13,769 bases of DNA from HRBIN12 sp035762085 (GCA_035762085.1 DASTPT010000124.1:1-13769), one strand, 5' to 3'; counted from the stretch's first letter, positions 1 through 7,086 are shown. Program-made: numbers and translations. Notes: generated from the sequence alone by a model not told the origin.

Positions 1-1133
1 GAGCCCACCGTGTTCGTCACGGCGATCACGCGCGAGCCCTGGCGCTTCGCGTGGCGCGCCGCCTCGAGCGTGTCGATCGTCTCGCCGGACTGCGACACCG
101 CCAGCGTGAGCGTGTCCGGCCCGAGCACCGGGTCCCGGTACCGGAACTCGCTCGCGATCTCGATCTCGACCGGCAGGCGCGTCCAGTGCTCGATCGCGTA
201 CTTCGCGACGAGCCCCGAGTGGAACGCCGTGCCGCACGCGACGACGAACACCTTGCCGACCTCGCGCAGGACGTCCGCCGGCACCTTCAGCTCGTCGAGC
301 GCGAGCATCCCGCGATCGTCCACCCGACCGACGAGCGTGTCGCGGATCGCCGACGGCTGCTCGTGGATCTCCTTCAGCATGAAGTCGTCGAAGCCGCCCT
401 TCTGCGCCCGCGCGACGTCCCAGTCGACGACGATCGGCGTGGCCTCGACGGGGTTCCCCTGCAGGTCGGTCACCACCACGCCGTCGCACGTGACGTCGAC
501 GACCTGCCCCTCCTCGACGGGGAGCACCGTCGTCGTCCGCGAGAGCACGGCCGGGATGTCGGAGGCGAGCAGCGTCTCGCCCTGCCCGAGGCCCACCACG
601 AGGGGCGAGGACACCTTCACGCCGACGATGCGCTCCGGGTCGTCGATCGAGCAGACGACGAGCGCGTACGCGCCCTCGAGCTCGCGCACGGTCGAGCGCA
701 CGGCGTCGGCCAGGTCGCCGTCCATCCGCTCCTCGATCATGTGGGCGACGACCTCGGTGTCGGTCTCGGAGCCGAGCCGATGACCGCGCTTCTCGAGCCC
801 CGCCCGAAGCTCCCGGAAGTTCTCGATGATGCCGTTGTGGATCACGGCGATGCGGCCCTCGCAATCGAGGTGTGGGTGCGCGTTACGGTCGCTCGGCTCG
901 CCGTGGGTGGCCCAGCGGGTGTGACCCATCCCGACGTTGCCGGGTGGCGCCCCCCGCTCCCCGAGCTCGCGCTCGAGCTCGCCGAGCTTGCCGGCCTTCT
1001 TCACGACCGCGATCCGCCCGTCGAGCAGCGCGACGCCGGCCGAGTCGTAGCCCCGATATTCCAGACGCCGCAGCCCCTCCAGGATGATGGGGAGCGCCTC
1101 GTCCGGCCCGACGTAGCCGACGATGCCGCACAT
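1..1133 (-). CDS. glmS: Glutamine--fructose-6-phosphate aminotransferase (isomerizing), partial
   Basis: GlmS makes glucosamine-6-phosphate from fructose-6-phosphate and glutamine, the first step toward UDP-GlcNAc for peptidoglycan. Translating the minus strand from the ATG at 1133 gives MCGIVGYVG, the class II glutamine amidotransferase start in which Cys2 becomes the N-terminal nucleophile. The glutaminase domain follows, with EYRGYDSAG (about 25-33), GHTRWATHG (70-78) and HNGIIEN (99-105). The first SIS sugar-isomerase domain then begins (VFVVACGTAFHSG and later VSQSGET). The frame is open for about 377 codons and leaves the window at base 1, so roughly the last 230 residues of a usual 600-610 are missing. 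The loss is a window edge, not a mutation. It is the last visible gene of the minus-strand glmM-cyclase-glmS group, 29 nt after the cyclase stop. GlmM, two genes upstream, performs the next pathway step. Confidence 0.97.
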   Translation of the reverse strand, partial: MCGIVGYVGPDEALPIILEGLRRLEYRGYDSAGVALLDGRIAVVKKAGKLGELERELGERGAPPGNVGMGHTRWATHGEPSDRNAHPHLDCEGRIAVIHNGIIENFRELRAGLEKRGHRLGSETDTEVVAHMIEERMDGDLADAVRSTVRELEGAYALVVCSIDDPERIVGVKVSSPLVVGLGQGETLLASDIPAVLSRTTTVLPVEEGQVVDVTCDGVVVTDLQGNPVEATPIVVDWDVARAQKGGFDDFMLKEIHEQPSAIRDTLVGRVDDRGMLALDELKVPADVLREVGKVFVVACGTAFHSGLVAKYAIEHWTRLPVEIEIASEFRYRDPVLGPDTLTLAVSQSGETIDTLEAARHAKRQGSRVIAVTNTVG

Positions 1134-1162
1134 GGGGGTTCGAGCCTAGCAGGGACCCCTCG

Positions 1163-2482
1163 TTAGGGCTTCGGAGCCCGGCCGGGCGCTCGGCCGGTCA
1201 GCACGTAGGTCTCGAGCGCGCCCTTCCCCTTCACGGAGACCGTCCACGGACCTTCGAACCGGTATCGCCCGACGAGCCGCTGGAACGTCGACGTGGTCAC
1301 CCGGATCTCACCCGGGGCGGCGTGCGTCTGCATCCTGCTCGCGGTGTTCACCGTGTCGCCCCACAGGTCGTAGCTGAACTTGTGCATCCCGATGACGCCG
1401 GCGACCACGGGACCGGTGTCGATCCCGATCCGGAGCTCGCACGGCCACCCGTGCTCTCGTCCCAACGACCGCGCCTCTTCCAGGAGCGCGAGACCCGTCT
1501 CCGCGACGCGCTCGGCGTGGTCGGGCTGCCGGATCGGAACACCGCTCACCGCCATGTAGCAGTCCCCGATCGTCTTGATCTTCTCCAAGCCGTAGCGGGC
1601 GACGACCATGTCGAACCGGGTGAACAGGACGTTCAGGAGGTACATCAGGTCGTGCGGCCGCTGGGTCTGCGCGAACGGGGTGAAGTCCACGAGATCGGCG
1701 AACATCACCGTCGCCTCCTCGAACCCTTCGGCTACGTCCCACCCGCGCTTCAGACGCTCGGCGACCGAGCCGGGCAGGATGTTGTGGAGCAGGAGCTCCG
1801 ATCGTTCGCGCTCGCGGATCGTCGCGAGCTCCTGGACGAACCCCCTCCTGCTCCCGGCTTCCATCAGGTACGCGCCGATCATCCCCGCGACGTTCACGGC
1901 TGCGAGGAGGGCCATGATCACCGAGAAGTCGATCGCCGTCTCCGTGCTCGACCAGACGCCGTGGTCGAACCCCACGGTGAACGTCGCGAGCCAGATCGCC
2001 CACCCCGCGGCGGTCGCGTACCAGAACCGGAGGCGCGGCGCCGCGTACGCGAACGCGGTGATCGGTGCGACGCCGAAGAGGTAGAGGTGATGGCCGATCT
2101 CGTCGGGTCCGATGACGATCTCCATCGCGACGACCAGCGCGCCGAAGACGAAGACGGCCACCGCCGTCATCGGCTGCATCAGTCGAGGGAACACGGAGGT
2201 GTAGGAGAGGAGGAGGACGGCGACCGCGGGCGGGATGCCGAGCACGAACCGGAGCAGCCATACGTCGCCGAGCGAACGCGTCGTGGCGAGCACGTCGACG
2301 AGTCCGAACGCCGCGAACGTGGCGATCCCGACCATGAAGGCGACGCGGTTCGTCGAGCGCCAACGCTCCGCGTAGTCCGCGCGGAACGCGCGCTCGACGT
2401 CGTCCGGGAACCGGAGCCCGTGGCCGGCGATCAGCCGCTCGAGGTCGCCGGGGGGATCACGAGCGACGCCGGAGCCTTCCAC
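1163..2482 (-). CDS. Membrane-anchored class III adenylate cyclase (Rv1625c-like)
   Basis: Converts ATP to cAMP at the membrane; 439 aa. A short cytoplasmic N-terminus is followed by about six hydrophobic helices (roughly 46-66, 74-98, 103-122, 131-148, 153-172, 185-207), a linker (about 210-250) and a class III cyclase domain (about 255-435). Every catalytic position is visible: metal-binding D263 (in FADLVDFT) and D307 (in KTIGDCYM), purine-selecting K303 and D372 (in SYDLWG), and transition-state N379 and R383 (in NTASRM). The K/D pair points to ATP rather than GTP. From memory, these sit at a constant +7 offset from D256, K296, D300, D365, N372 and R376 of mycobacterial Rv1625c, so the spacing is identical. 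Like that enzyme it should work as a homodimer. The start is GTG, with a GGAGGAG about 11 nt upstream. It lies between glmM and glmS on the same strand. No extra sensor domain is seen, so any signal would enter through the membrane part. Confidence 0.93.
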   Translation of the reverse strand: MEGSGVARDPPGDLERLIAGHGLRFPDDVERAFRADYAERWRSTNRVAFMVGIATFAAFGLVDVLATTRSLGDVWLLRFVLGIPPAVAVLLLSYTSVFPRLMQPMTAVAVFVFGALVVAMEIVIGPDEIGHHLYLFGVAPITAFAYAAPRLRFWYATAAGWAIWLATFTVGFDHGVWSSTETAIDFSVIMALLAAVNVAGMIGAYLMEAGSRRGFVQELATIRERERSELLLHNILPGSVAERLKRGWDVAEGFEEATVMFADLVDFTPFAQTQRPHDLMYLLNVLFTRFDMVVARYGLEKIKTIGDCYMAVSGVPIRQPDHAERVAETGLALLEEARSLGREHGWPCELRIGIDTGPVVAGVIGMHKFSYDLWGDTVNTASRMQTHAAPGEIRVTTSTFQRLVGRYRFEGPWTVSVKGKGALETYVLTGRAPGRAPKP

Positions 2483-2593
2483 GCAGCACCACGCTCCTCC
2501 GTGCCCGGGGACGTTGAGGCACCGGCAGGTGCAGCAGGAGGGTCGAAAGCCCTACGGGATGGGGGCCGGCGCGACCGCTCGGCCGCGGACGGC
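2483..2593. other. glmM-cyclase intergenic spacer
   Basis: This 111-nt spacer holds no gene. On the plus strand 2539-2553 can fold as a short stem with one bulge closed by a GAAA loop; on the minus strand, the one transcribed, the same bases give only a 4-bp AGGG/CCCT stem with no T run. That is too weak to call a terminator, so read-through from glmM into the cyclase is possible. A GGAGGAG at about 2494-2500 (minus strand) is the likely ribosome-binding site of the cyclase. Confidence 0.4.
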
Positions 2594-3922
2594 TCAGGCG
2601 AGCGCGCGCGCCACCACCTCGGCGAGCGCCGTCGCGAGCGCCCGCGCCAGGCGCTCGGTCTCGGCCTCGACCATCACGCGCACGAGCGGCTCCGTGCCCG
2701 AGGCGCGCACGAGCACGCGGCCCGCGCCGGCGAGTTTCGCCTCGGCCTCGCGCACGGCGTCTTGGATCTCGGTCGCCTCGCGCAGGCGCTCCTTGTGGGC
2801 GACCTGCACGTTCTCGAGCACCTGGGGGAACCGCCGCATCGCCGCCGCCAGCTCGGCGATCGTCACGCCCCTGCGCCTGGCGAGCGAGAGGAACCTCACG
2901 GCCGTGAGGATCCCGTCGCCGGTCGTGGCGTGCTCGGAGAAGATCACGTGCCCGGACTGCTCCCCGCCGAGCGCCGCGTCCCGCGCGAGCATCTCCTCGA
3001 GGACGTAGCGGTCCCCCACCTTCGCCTCGACGACCTCGATGCCGTGCTCGGCCATCGCGCGGCGGAACCCCATGTTCGCCATCGCCGTCGTGACGACCAC
3101 CCGACCCGGCAGCCGCCCCTCCTCGTCGAGGGCGATCGCGCACGCGGCCAGCACCTGGTCGCCGTCGACGATCCGCCCGTCGGCGTCGGCGAACAGCGCT
3201 CGGTCCGCGTCGCCGTCGTGCGCGATGCCGACGTCGGCGCCCAGCTCCCTCACCGCGGCGGCCACGACCGAGGGGTGGAGCGCGCCGCACCCCACGTTGA
3301 TGTTCGTCCCGTCCGGCCGGTCGTGGATCGGGGTGACGTCGGCGCCCAGGCGCCGCAGGACCTCGGGCGCGAAGGCGGACGCGGCGCCGTTCGCGCAGTC
3401 GACGACCACCTTCAGCCCGTCCAGGCGCGCCTCGGCCGCCTTCGCGACGTGGTCCAGGTAGTGGCGCACGCCGTCGGGCATCGGGACGACCCGGCCGGCC
3501 TCGGGGGCGGCAGCCGGCCCGCGCCGCATCTCGGCCTCGATCTCGTTCTCGAGATCGTCCGAGAGCTTGAACCCGAACGGCCCGAAGAACTTGATCCCGT
3601 TGTCCTCGGGCGGGTTGTGCGAGGCGCTGATCACCACCCCGGCCGCCGCCTCGACGTCGGTGGTGAGGAACGCCACGGCCGGCGTCGGCTGCACCCCGGC
3701 CAGGATCACGTCGGCGCCGGCCGCGCGGATGCCCTCGGCCAGGGCGTGTTCGAGCGGCTCGCCGGAGGCGCGCGTGTCGCGCCCGATCACGAGCGTCCGG
3801 CGGTTGGGCTCGTAGCGCGAGAGCACGGCCACGGCCGCCCTCCCGAGCTCGAACGCCAGTTCGTCGGTCAGATCGCGGCCGTAGACGCCGCGCACGCCGT
3901 CGGTCCCGAAGAGCCTGCCCAT
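2594..3922 (-). CDS. glmM: Phosphoglucosamine mutase
   Basis: GlmM interconverts glucosamine-6-phosphate and glucosamine-1-phosphate on the way to UDP-GlcNAc. With the ATG at 3922 it is 442 aa, normal for the family, and begins MGRLFGTDGVRGV, the standard GlmM start. A TTG three codons upstream (3931) is possible but less likely. The four alpha-phosphohexomutase signatures occur in order: the phosphoserine loop ISASHNP (catalytic Ser about 101), the Mg-binding loop DGDADR (Asp about 236, 238, 240), the sugar-specificity loop GGEQSGH (about 319-325), and the phosphate-binding loop RASGTEP (about 406-412). Nothing is broken. The ribosome-binding site is weak. It is divergent from arsR1 across an 88-nt GC-rich gap, and 111 nt separate its stop from the cyclase. 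In many actinobacteria glmM directly follows rpsI; here the arsenic block separates them. Confidence 0.97.
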   Translation of the reverse strand: MGRLFGTDGVRGVYGRDLTDELAFELGRAAVAVLSRYEPNRRTLVIGRDTRASGEPLEHALAEGIRAAGADVILAGVQPTPAVAFLTTDVEAAAGVVISASHNPPEDNGIKFFGPFGFKLSDDLENEIEAEMRRGPAAAPEAGRVVPMPDGVRHYLDHVAKAAEARLDGLKVVVDCANGAASAFAPEVLRRLGADVTPIHDRPDGTNINVGCGALHPSVVAAAVRELGADVGIAHDGDADRALFADADGRIVDGDQVLAACAIALDEEGRLPGRVVVTTAMANMGFRRAMAEHGIEVVEAKVGDRYVLEEMLARDAALGGEQSGHVIFSEHATTGDGILTAVRFLSLARRRGVTIAELAAAMRRFPQVLENVQVAHKERLREATEIQDAVREAEAKLAGAGRVLVRASGTEPLVRVMVEAETERLARALATALAEVVARALA

Positions 3923-3962
3923 CGCCGCCAAGGCTACCTACCCGAAGGTCCCGCCGACCCGG

Positions 3963-4001
3963 GGCCGAGCGCCCTCGGCCGGGCCCGCCCCGCGGGCCGA
4001 G
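3963..4001. repeat. Alternative GC hairpins between glmM and arsR1
   Basis: GGCCGAG (3963-3969) and CTCGGCC (3974-3980) form a perfect 7-bp inverted repeat with a 4-nt loop. GGCCCGC (3982-3988) and GCGGGCC (3992-3998) form a second one with a 3-nt loop. The heptamer GGCCGAG recurs at 3995-4001, so the middle CTCGGCC could pair with either outer copy. The cluster lies in the divergent promoter region, 10-48 nt before the arsR1 GTG. It could be an operator, an attenuator-like leader, or chance in very GC-rich DNA. No clear -35/-10 pair is visible beside it. Confidence 0.4.
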
Positions 4002-4010
4002 ACTGGCCTC

Positions 4011-4313
4011 GTGGAACGATCAACGATCCTTGACCGGTCGGACGCAGGGACGGCCCGCCGCTTCGGCGCCCTGGCCGACCCCGCCCGCCTGCGGATCCTC
4101 GGGCTCCTGGGCGCCGAGCCCAGATGCGTCTGCGACCTCCGCGACGACCTGGGGATGGCGTCGAACCTGCTCTCCTACCACCTGCGGATCCTGCGCGAGG
4201 CCGGGTTCGTGCGAGGCGAGCGCCACGGCCGGCGCACCGAGTACCGGCTCGAACCCGGCGCCGTCGAGGCGACGGCGACCGACCTGACCGGCATCGCCGG
4301 GGTCGCGCCGTGA
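4011..4313 (+). CDS. arsR: ArsR-family metalloregulator (arsR1)
   Basis: A 100-aa winged-helix repressor of the ArsR/SmtB family, likely released from DNA by trivalent arsenic. Visible parts are FGALADPARLRILGLL (about 18-33, first core helices), the metal-site motif CVCDL with C39 and C41 at the start of the helix before the recognition helix, LGMASNLLSYHLRILREAGFV (about 47-67, recognition helix) and the wing GERHGRRTEYRL (69-80). C39 and C41 are its only cysteines, so no third thiolate ligand comes from this chain. The start is GTG at 4011 with no ribosome-binding site upstream, which suggests a leaderless transcript or a misplaced start; the domain itself is complete. Its TGA overlaps the GTG of the permease by 4 nt, so the two are translationally coupled and it presumably controls the plus-strand arm. 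Confidence 0.9.
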   Translation: MERSTILDRSDAGTARRFGALADPARLRILGLLGAEPRCVCDLRDDLGMASNLLSYHLRILREAGFVRGERHGRRTEYRLEPGAVEATATDLTGIAGVAP

Positions 4314-5362
4314 GCGCCGCCACCCAGACGCACGAGCGGACGCAGCGGGACACCCGGCTGTGGCTCGGCCTCACCGGCGCGGCGTTGCTCTGGTGGGCGC
4401 TCTACCGGGTGAACGGGCCGTTCTGGAACTGGCTGCTGTTCGACGCGGTCGGCCTGGATCCGGACGCGCGCCTCGGCGAGTCGATCCGCTTCTTCCTGTT
4501 CGACACGACGAAGATCCTGTTGCTGCTGACCGGGATCATCTTCGTGGTCACGATCCTGCGCTCGTTCATGAGCGTCGAGCGCACGCGCGCGCTCCTCGGC
4601 GGGCGGCGGGAGGGCCTGGCGAACCTCGCGGCCGCGACCCTCGGGATCGCCACCCCGTTCTGCTCCTGCAGCGCGGTGCCGGCGTTCATCGGGTTCGTGG
4701 CGGCCGGCGTGCCGATCGGCGTGACGCTCTCGTTCCTGATCGCGAGCCCGCTCGTGAACGAGGTCGCCGTGGTGCTGCTGTTCGGGATGTTCGGGTGGGA
4801 GATCGCCCTGCTCTACATGGTCGCCGGCGTCCTGATCGCGACCGTCGCCGGCTTCGTCCTGGGTCGGCTCCACGCCGAGCGCTGGGTCGAGCCGTTCGTG
4901 TTCGAGGCGGGGGCCGTGCCCGGCGCCGGCGAGGGGATGCGTCCCACGATGCGGATGCGGGTCGAGGTCGCCCGCGAGGAGGTCGGCAAGATCGTCCGCA
5001 AGGTGCTGCCGTTCCTGCTGGTCGGGATCGGGCTCGGCGCCGTGATCCACGGCTGGCTGCCCGAGGACTTCTTCGTGCGCTACGCCGGCTCGGACAACCC
5101 GCTCGCCGTGCCGTTCGCGGTGCTGCTCGGCATCCCGCTGTACTCGAACGCGGCCGGGGTCCTGCCGCTCGTCGAGGCCCTGTACGCGAAGGGCCTGGCG
5201 ATGGGGACGCTGCTCGCGTTCATGATGGCCGTCGTCGCGCTCTCGCTGCCCGAGATGGTCCTGCTCCGTCGGGTGCTGAAGCCGAAGCTGATCGGCATGT
5301 TCATCGCCGTCGTGGCCGTCGGCATCCTGATCGTCGGCTACCTGTTCAACGCCGTGCTCTGA
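4310..5362 (+). CDS. COG0701/DUF318 permease, ArsP-like (candidate methylarsenite exporter)
   Basis: A 350-aa polytopic membrane protein of the permease family that includes ArsP. Hydrophobic segments lie at about 18-32, 62-84, 104-131, 135-160, 164-186, 233-250, 264-290, 296-320 and 328-350, with a charged cytoplasmic loop near 187-230. The family signature TPFCSCSAVPAFIGF (115-129) places C118 and C120 in a membrane helix. The matching second-half motif is GIPLYSNAAGVLP (274-286), followed by LSLPEMVLLRRVLKPK. The family includes ArsP, known to export trivalent organoarsenicals; other members are uncharacterised. Assigning methylarsenite here rests on the neighbouring arsM and arsR genes. 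The GTG start overlaps arsR1 by 4 nt; an upstream open frame from 4124 only runs antiphase through arsR1. AAGGAGG of the next gene begins on its last stop base. Confidence 0.85.
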   Translation: MSAATQTHERTQRDTRLWLGLTGAALLWWALYRVNGPFWNWLLFDAVGLDPDARLGESIRFFLFDTTKILLLLTGIIFVVTILRSFMSVERTRALLGGRREGLANLAAATLGIATPFCSCSAVPAFIGFVAAGVPIGVTLSFLIASPLVNEVAVVLLFGMFGWEIALLYMVAGVLIATVAGFVLGRLHAERWVEPFVFEAGAVPGAGEGMRPTMRMRVEVAREEVGKIVRKVLPFLLVGIGLGAVIHGWLPEDFFVRYAGSDNPLAVPFAVLLGIPLYSNAAGVLPLVEALYAKGLAMGTLLAFMMAVVALSLPEMVLLRRVLKPKLIGMFIAVVAVGILIVGYLFNAVL

Positions 5363-5375
5363 AGGAGGACATCGC

Positions 5376-5621
5376 ATGACCACCCAGATCCGCGTGCTCG
5401 GCCCGGGATGCTCCCGCTGCCAGAAGCTCTACGAGAACGCCGCCCAGGCGGTGGCCGAGATCGGCATGGACGCCCACGTCGAGAAGGTCGACGACATCGC
5501 CGAGATCGTCCGCCGCGGCATCCTGGCCACGCCCGCGCTGGTCGTGGACGAGGAACTGGTGCTCGCCGGCCACGTCGCGAGCATCCCCACCCTCCGCGAG
5601 GTCCTCGCCGAGCGCCGGTAG
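5376..5621 (+). CDS. Small thioredoxin-fold protein (redox-active disulfide protein 2 / TM0996-MTH895 type)
   Basis: An 81-aa cytoplasmic thioredoxin/glutaredoxin-fold protein. It has strand IRVLGPGC, the active-site CSRC (C12 and C15), helix KLYENAAQAVAEIG, strand HVEKV, a helix around IAEIVRRG, the cis-proline loop ATPALVV (P53) and the last strand LVLAG. Length and motif fit the TM0996/MTH895 family (Thioredoxin_3), which often sits next to COG0701 permeases. The ribosome-binding site AAGGAGG (5362-5368), 7 nt from the ATG, is among the best in the window and suggests strong expression. Its partner is probably the permease just upstream, whose CSC motif it could reduce, or which it could load with a thiol-bound substrate. 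Both roles are inference. Supplying electrons to ArsC is another possibility. Confidence 0.88.
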   Translation: MTTQIRVLGPGCSRCQKLYENAAQAVAEIGMDAHVEKVDDIAEIVRRGILATPALVVDEELVLAGHVASIPTLREVLAERR

Positions 5622-5636
5622 CGTCCGACCGCCGTC

Positions 5637-6374
5637 GTGAGCGAGACGGTCGTCCTCGTCCTCGGGCTGCTGATCCTGAGCATCGTCTCGGGGATGCTCG
5701 GGCTGGGCGTCGCCTTCGCGGCGGTCCCCTTCCTGTCGCTGTTCCTCACGGACCTCGTGCACGAGGTCCAGCCCCTCAGCCTGCTGCTGAACGGGGTCAC
5801 CGCGGCGTTCGCGGCCTGGGGGTTCGCGAGGAGCGGACTCATCGATTGGCGCAAAGCCGTGACCCTCGCCGCCGTGACCACGCTGTTCGCCCCCATCGGT
5901 TCGTGGCTCGCCCAATCGACGCCGGCGAGCGTCATCTGGGTGGTCTACCTGCTCGCCGTCGGCTACCTCGCGTACCGGCTGTTCCGGCCGGTCAAGGAAC
6001 GCCCGGGGCACGAGAACTTCCGGCTCGCGGTGCTGCTCGCGGCCCCGATCTCGATCCTGAGTGGGCTCCTCGGCATCGGACCGGGCTTCCTCCTGATGCC
6101 GACGTTGATCCTCGTCGGGTTCGAGACGAAGCGGGCCGCCGCGATCAACGCGTTCGCGGTCTTCCCGCCGTCGTTCTCGGCCTTGATCCCGCACCTGTCG
6201 ACCGCGGTCTGGGACGTGAGCTTGACGATCTGGCTCCTCGTCGCGGGCGCGGTCGGCTCCTTCGCCGGAGCGCGGATCACCAGCCGCTGGGTGCCGAGCG
6301 CTCGTCTGAAGCAGGGCTTCGGCGTGCTGATCGTCCTCGCGAGCGCGTACAAGCTCGCGGTCGTCGTGTTCTGA
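5637..6374 (+). CDS. TauE/SafE-family sulfite/anion exporter permease
   Basis: A 245-aa membrane protein with about eight hydrophobic segments. The two-fold repeat typical of TauE/SafE is plain: SGMLGLGVAFAAVPFL (18-33) in the first half and SGLLGIGPGFLLMPTL (142-157) in the second, each beginning a half of about four helices. The linker between halves is polar (FRPVKERPGHENF, 116-128). Family members move sulfite, sulfoacetate and other small organic anions; the substrate here is unknown. It starts at GTG 5637, 15 nt after the thioredoxin stop, with no clear ribosome-binding site. It belongs to the plus-strand arm by position, so a thiolated or sulfur-containing arsenical, or the sulfur by-product of redox chemistry, is conceivable, but that is a guess from context. 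Confidence 0.88.
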   Translation: MSETVVLVLGLLILSIVSGMLGLGVAFAAVPFLSLFLTDLVHEVQPLSLLLNGVTAAFAAWGFARSGLIDWRKAVTLAAVTTLFAPIGSWLAQSTPASVIWVVYLLAVGYLAYRLFRPVKERPGHENFRLAVLLAAPISILSGLLGIGPGFLLMPTLILVGFETKRAAAINAFAVFPPSFSALIPHLSTAVWDVSLTIWLLVAGAVGSFAGARITSRWVPSARLKQGFGVLIVLASAYKLAVVVF

Positions 6375-6477
6375 ACGGATCAGTGGCGGGAGGTCCTCCG
6401 CGAGCGGTGCGCGATCGTACCGCGTGCCTGCCCTTCCCTACCGCTCCGCAAGGAGGACGACGGCGCGGGCGAACTTA

Positions 6478-6505
6478 TTGCATCGGAGCCGAGATGCAAC
6501 ATCTC
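6478..6505. promoter_or_regulatory. Overlapping palindromes upstream of the four-helix gene (candidate operator)
   Basis: Two perfect inverted repeats share a half-site. TTGCATC (6478-6484) pairs with GATGCAA (6493-6499) across 8 nt, and GAGATG (6491-6496) pairs with CATCTC (6500-6505) across 3 nt. Both contain a CATC/GATG core, also found in the two palindromes of the arsR2 promoter. The site is in the 173-nt gap after tauE, 43-70 nt before the next ATG. This is a normal place for an operator, and it implies that the last plus-strand gene has its own regulated promoter. No convincing -35/-10 pair is visible. Confidence 0.55.
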
Positions 6506-6547
6506 ACGGGTCCATCGCGTCCTTGCTGTGCGAAGGAGGTGGGGGAC

Positions 6548-7048
6548 ATGGCGAGTGTGGCAGCAGAGGGGGCTCCCGCCCGAGAGCTGGGGGCGAGCCT
6601 GCGGATCGGTTCGTGGCTGATGGGGATCGCCGCCGTGGGCTTCATCGGGTATGCCGTGATCTTCTTCGTGCGGAACTTCACCGACAGCTTCCTGGAGCTC
6701 GGCATCGGGCCCAACGAGGTCGACGTCGGGAAGCGGGAGATCCAGGCGTTCAGCCCACAGCTCTTCGAGTACGTGGGGCATCTCCACATCGCGGTCGCCG
6801 GCTTCATCGCGGCGACGGGCGTCGCGGCGCTGTTCCTCGTCGCGTTCGGCGTTCGGCGCGGCGAGCTCTGGGCGTGGGTGGGAGCCGTGGCCGCGCCGGT
6901 CCTCGGGCTGGCCGTCGCGCTGCCCGCGCACTACCCGAACAGCTTCGACACGCTGTTGCACCTGGGGCTGATCTACCTGGCCGTGGTGATCTTCGTCGCC
7001 GGCGCGATCGCATCGCTCGCGGCGATCGTGAGGACACGGAGGGGATGA
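6548..7048 (+). CDS. Unknown four-helix membrane protein with conserved-looking histidines
   Basis: I do not recognise this 166-aa protein. It has four hydrophobic segments at about 21-41, 77-100, 108-125 and 136-162, an extra-membrane loop of about 35 residues between the first two (EVDVGKREIQAFSP), and a basic C-terminal tail RTRRG, which suggests a cytoplasmic end. Histidines cluster near helix ends: H78 and H80 (GHLH), H128 (PAHYP) and H138 (LLHLG). They could bind a metal or haem, or only cap helices. It has no cysteine. The ATG at 6548 has a strong ribosome-binding site, AAGGAGG at 6533-6539, 8 nt upstream. The palindromes at 6478-6505 and the 173-nt gap suggest separate control from the arsR1 operon. 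It converges on arsC and ends just before a strong hairpin. Confidence 0.8.
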   Translation: MASVAAEGAPARELGASLRIGSWLMGIAAVGFIGYAVIFFVRNFTDSFLELGIGPNEVDVGKREIQAFSPQLFEYVGHLHIAVAGFIAATGVAALFLVAFGVRRGELWAWVGAVAAPVLGLAVALPAHYPNSFDTLLHLGLIYLAVVIFVAGAIASLAAIVRTRRG

Positions 7049-7058
7049 ACCATCGAGT

Positions 7059-7086
7059 GGGCCGTCGCCACACACGGCGGCGGCCC
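7059..7086. terminator. Hairpin between convergent arms, likely bidirectional terminator
   Basis: GGGCCGTCGCC (7059-7069) and GGCGGCGGCCC (7076-7086) form an 11-bp stem with one G-T wobble and the loop ACACAC. It starts 11 nt after the stop of the four-helix gene and lies 26 nt past the arsC stop on the other strand, so it can end transcripts from both directions. It has no T run, which is common for actinobacterial terminators. It marks the meeting point of the two arms of the island. Confidence 0.7.

Noticed and set aside
2531..2570. Possible c-di-GMP (GEMM-like) riboswitch fragment: GAAA-capped hairpin followed by CTACGGG on the plus strand
   Set aside because: Only a few bases recall the consensus, the second helix and the GCAAAGCC core are absent, and the strand is wrong: downstream on plus is the antisense of glmM.
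3932..4010. Attachment site or direct repeats marking the island edge
   Set aside because: I compared the left edge (3932-4010) with the right edge (8672-8792) by eye and found no shared repeat of useful length, and no integrase or transposase lies in the block.
1322..4033. Very long open frame (903 codons) on the plus strand
   Set aside because: It lies opposite the cyclase and glmM, both unmistakable by motif. Its product is Arg/His/Asp-rich with no domain; such frames arise from high GC opposite real genes. The plus-strand frame at 51-1166, opposite glmS, is the same kind of artefact.
4175..5383. 402-codon minus-strand open frame opposite the permease
   Set aside because: The sequence is low in complexity (Asp/His/Gln/Arg) and antisense to a clear membrane protein; no ribosome-binding site or motif.
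6375..6420. GGGAGG/CCTCC hairpin as terminator after tauE
   Set aside because: The stem is 4-5 bp with almost no loop and no T run; too weak to separate tauE from the next gene by itself.
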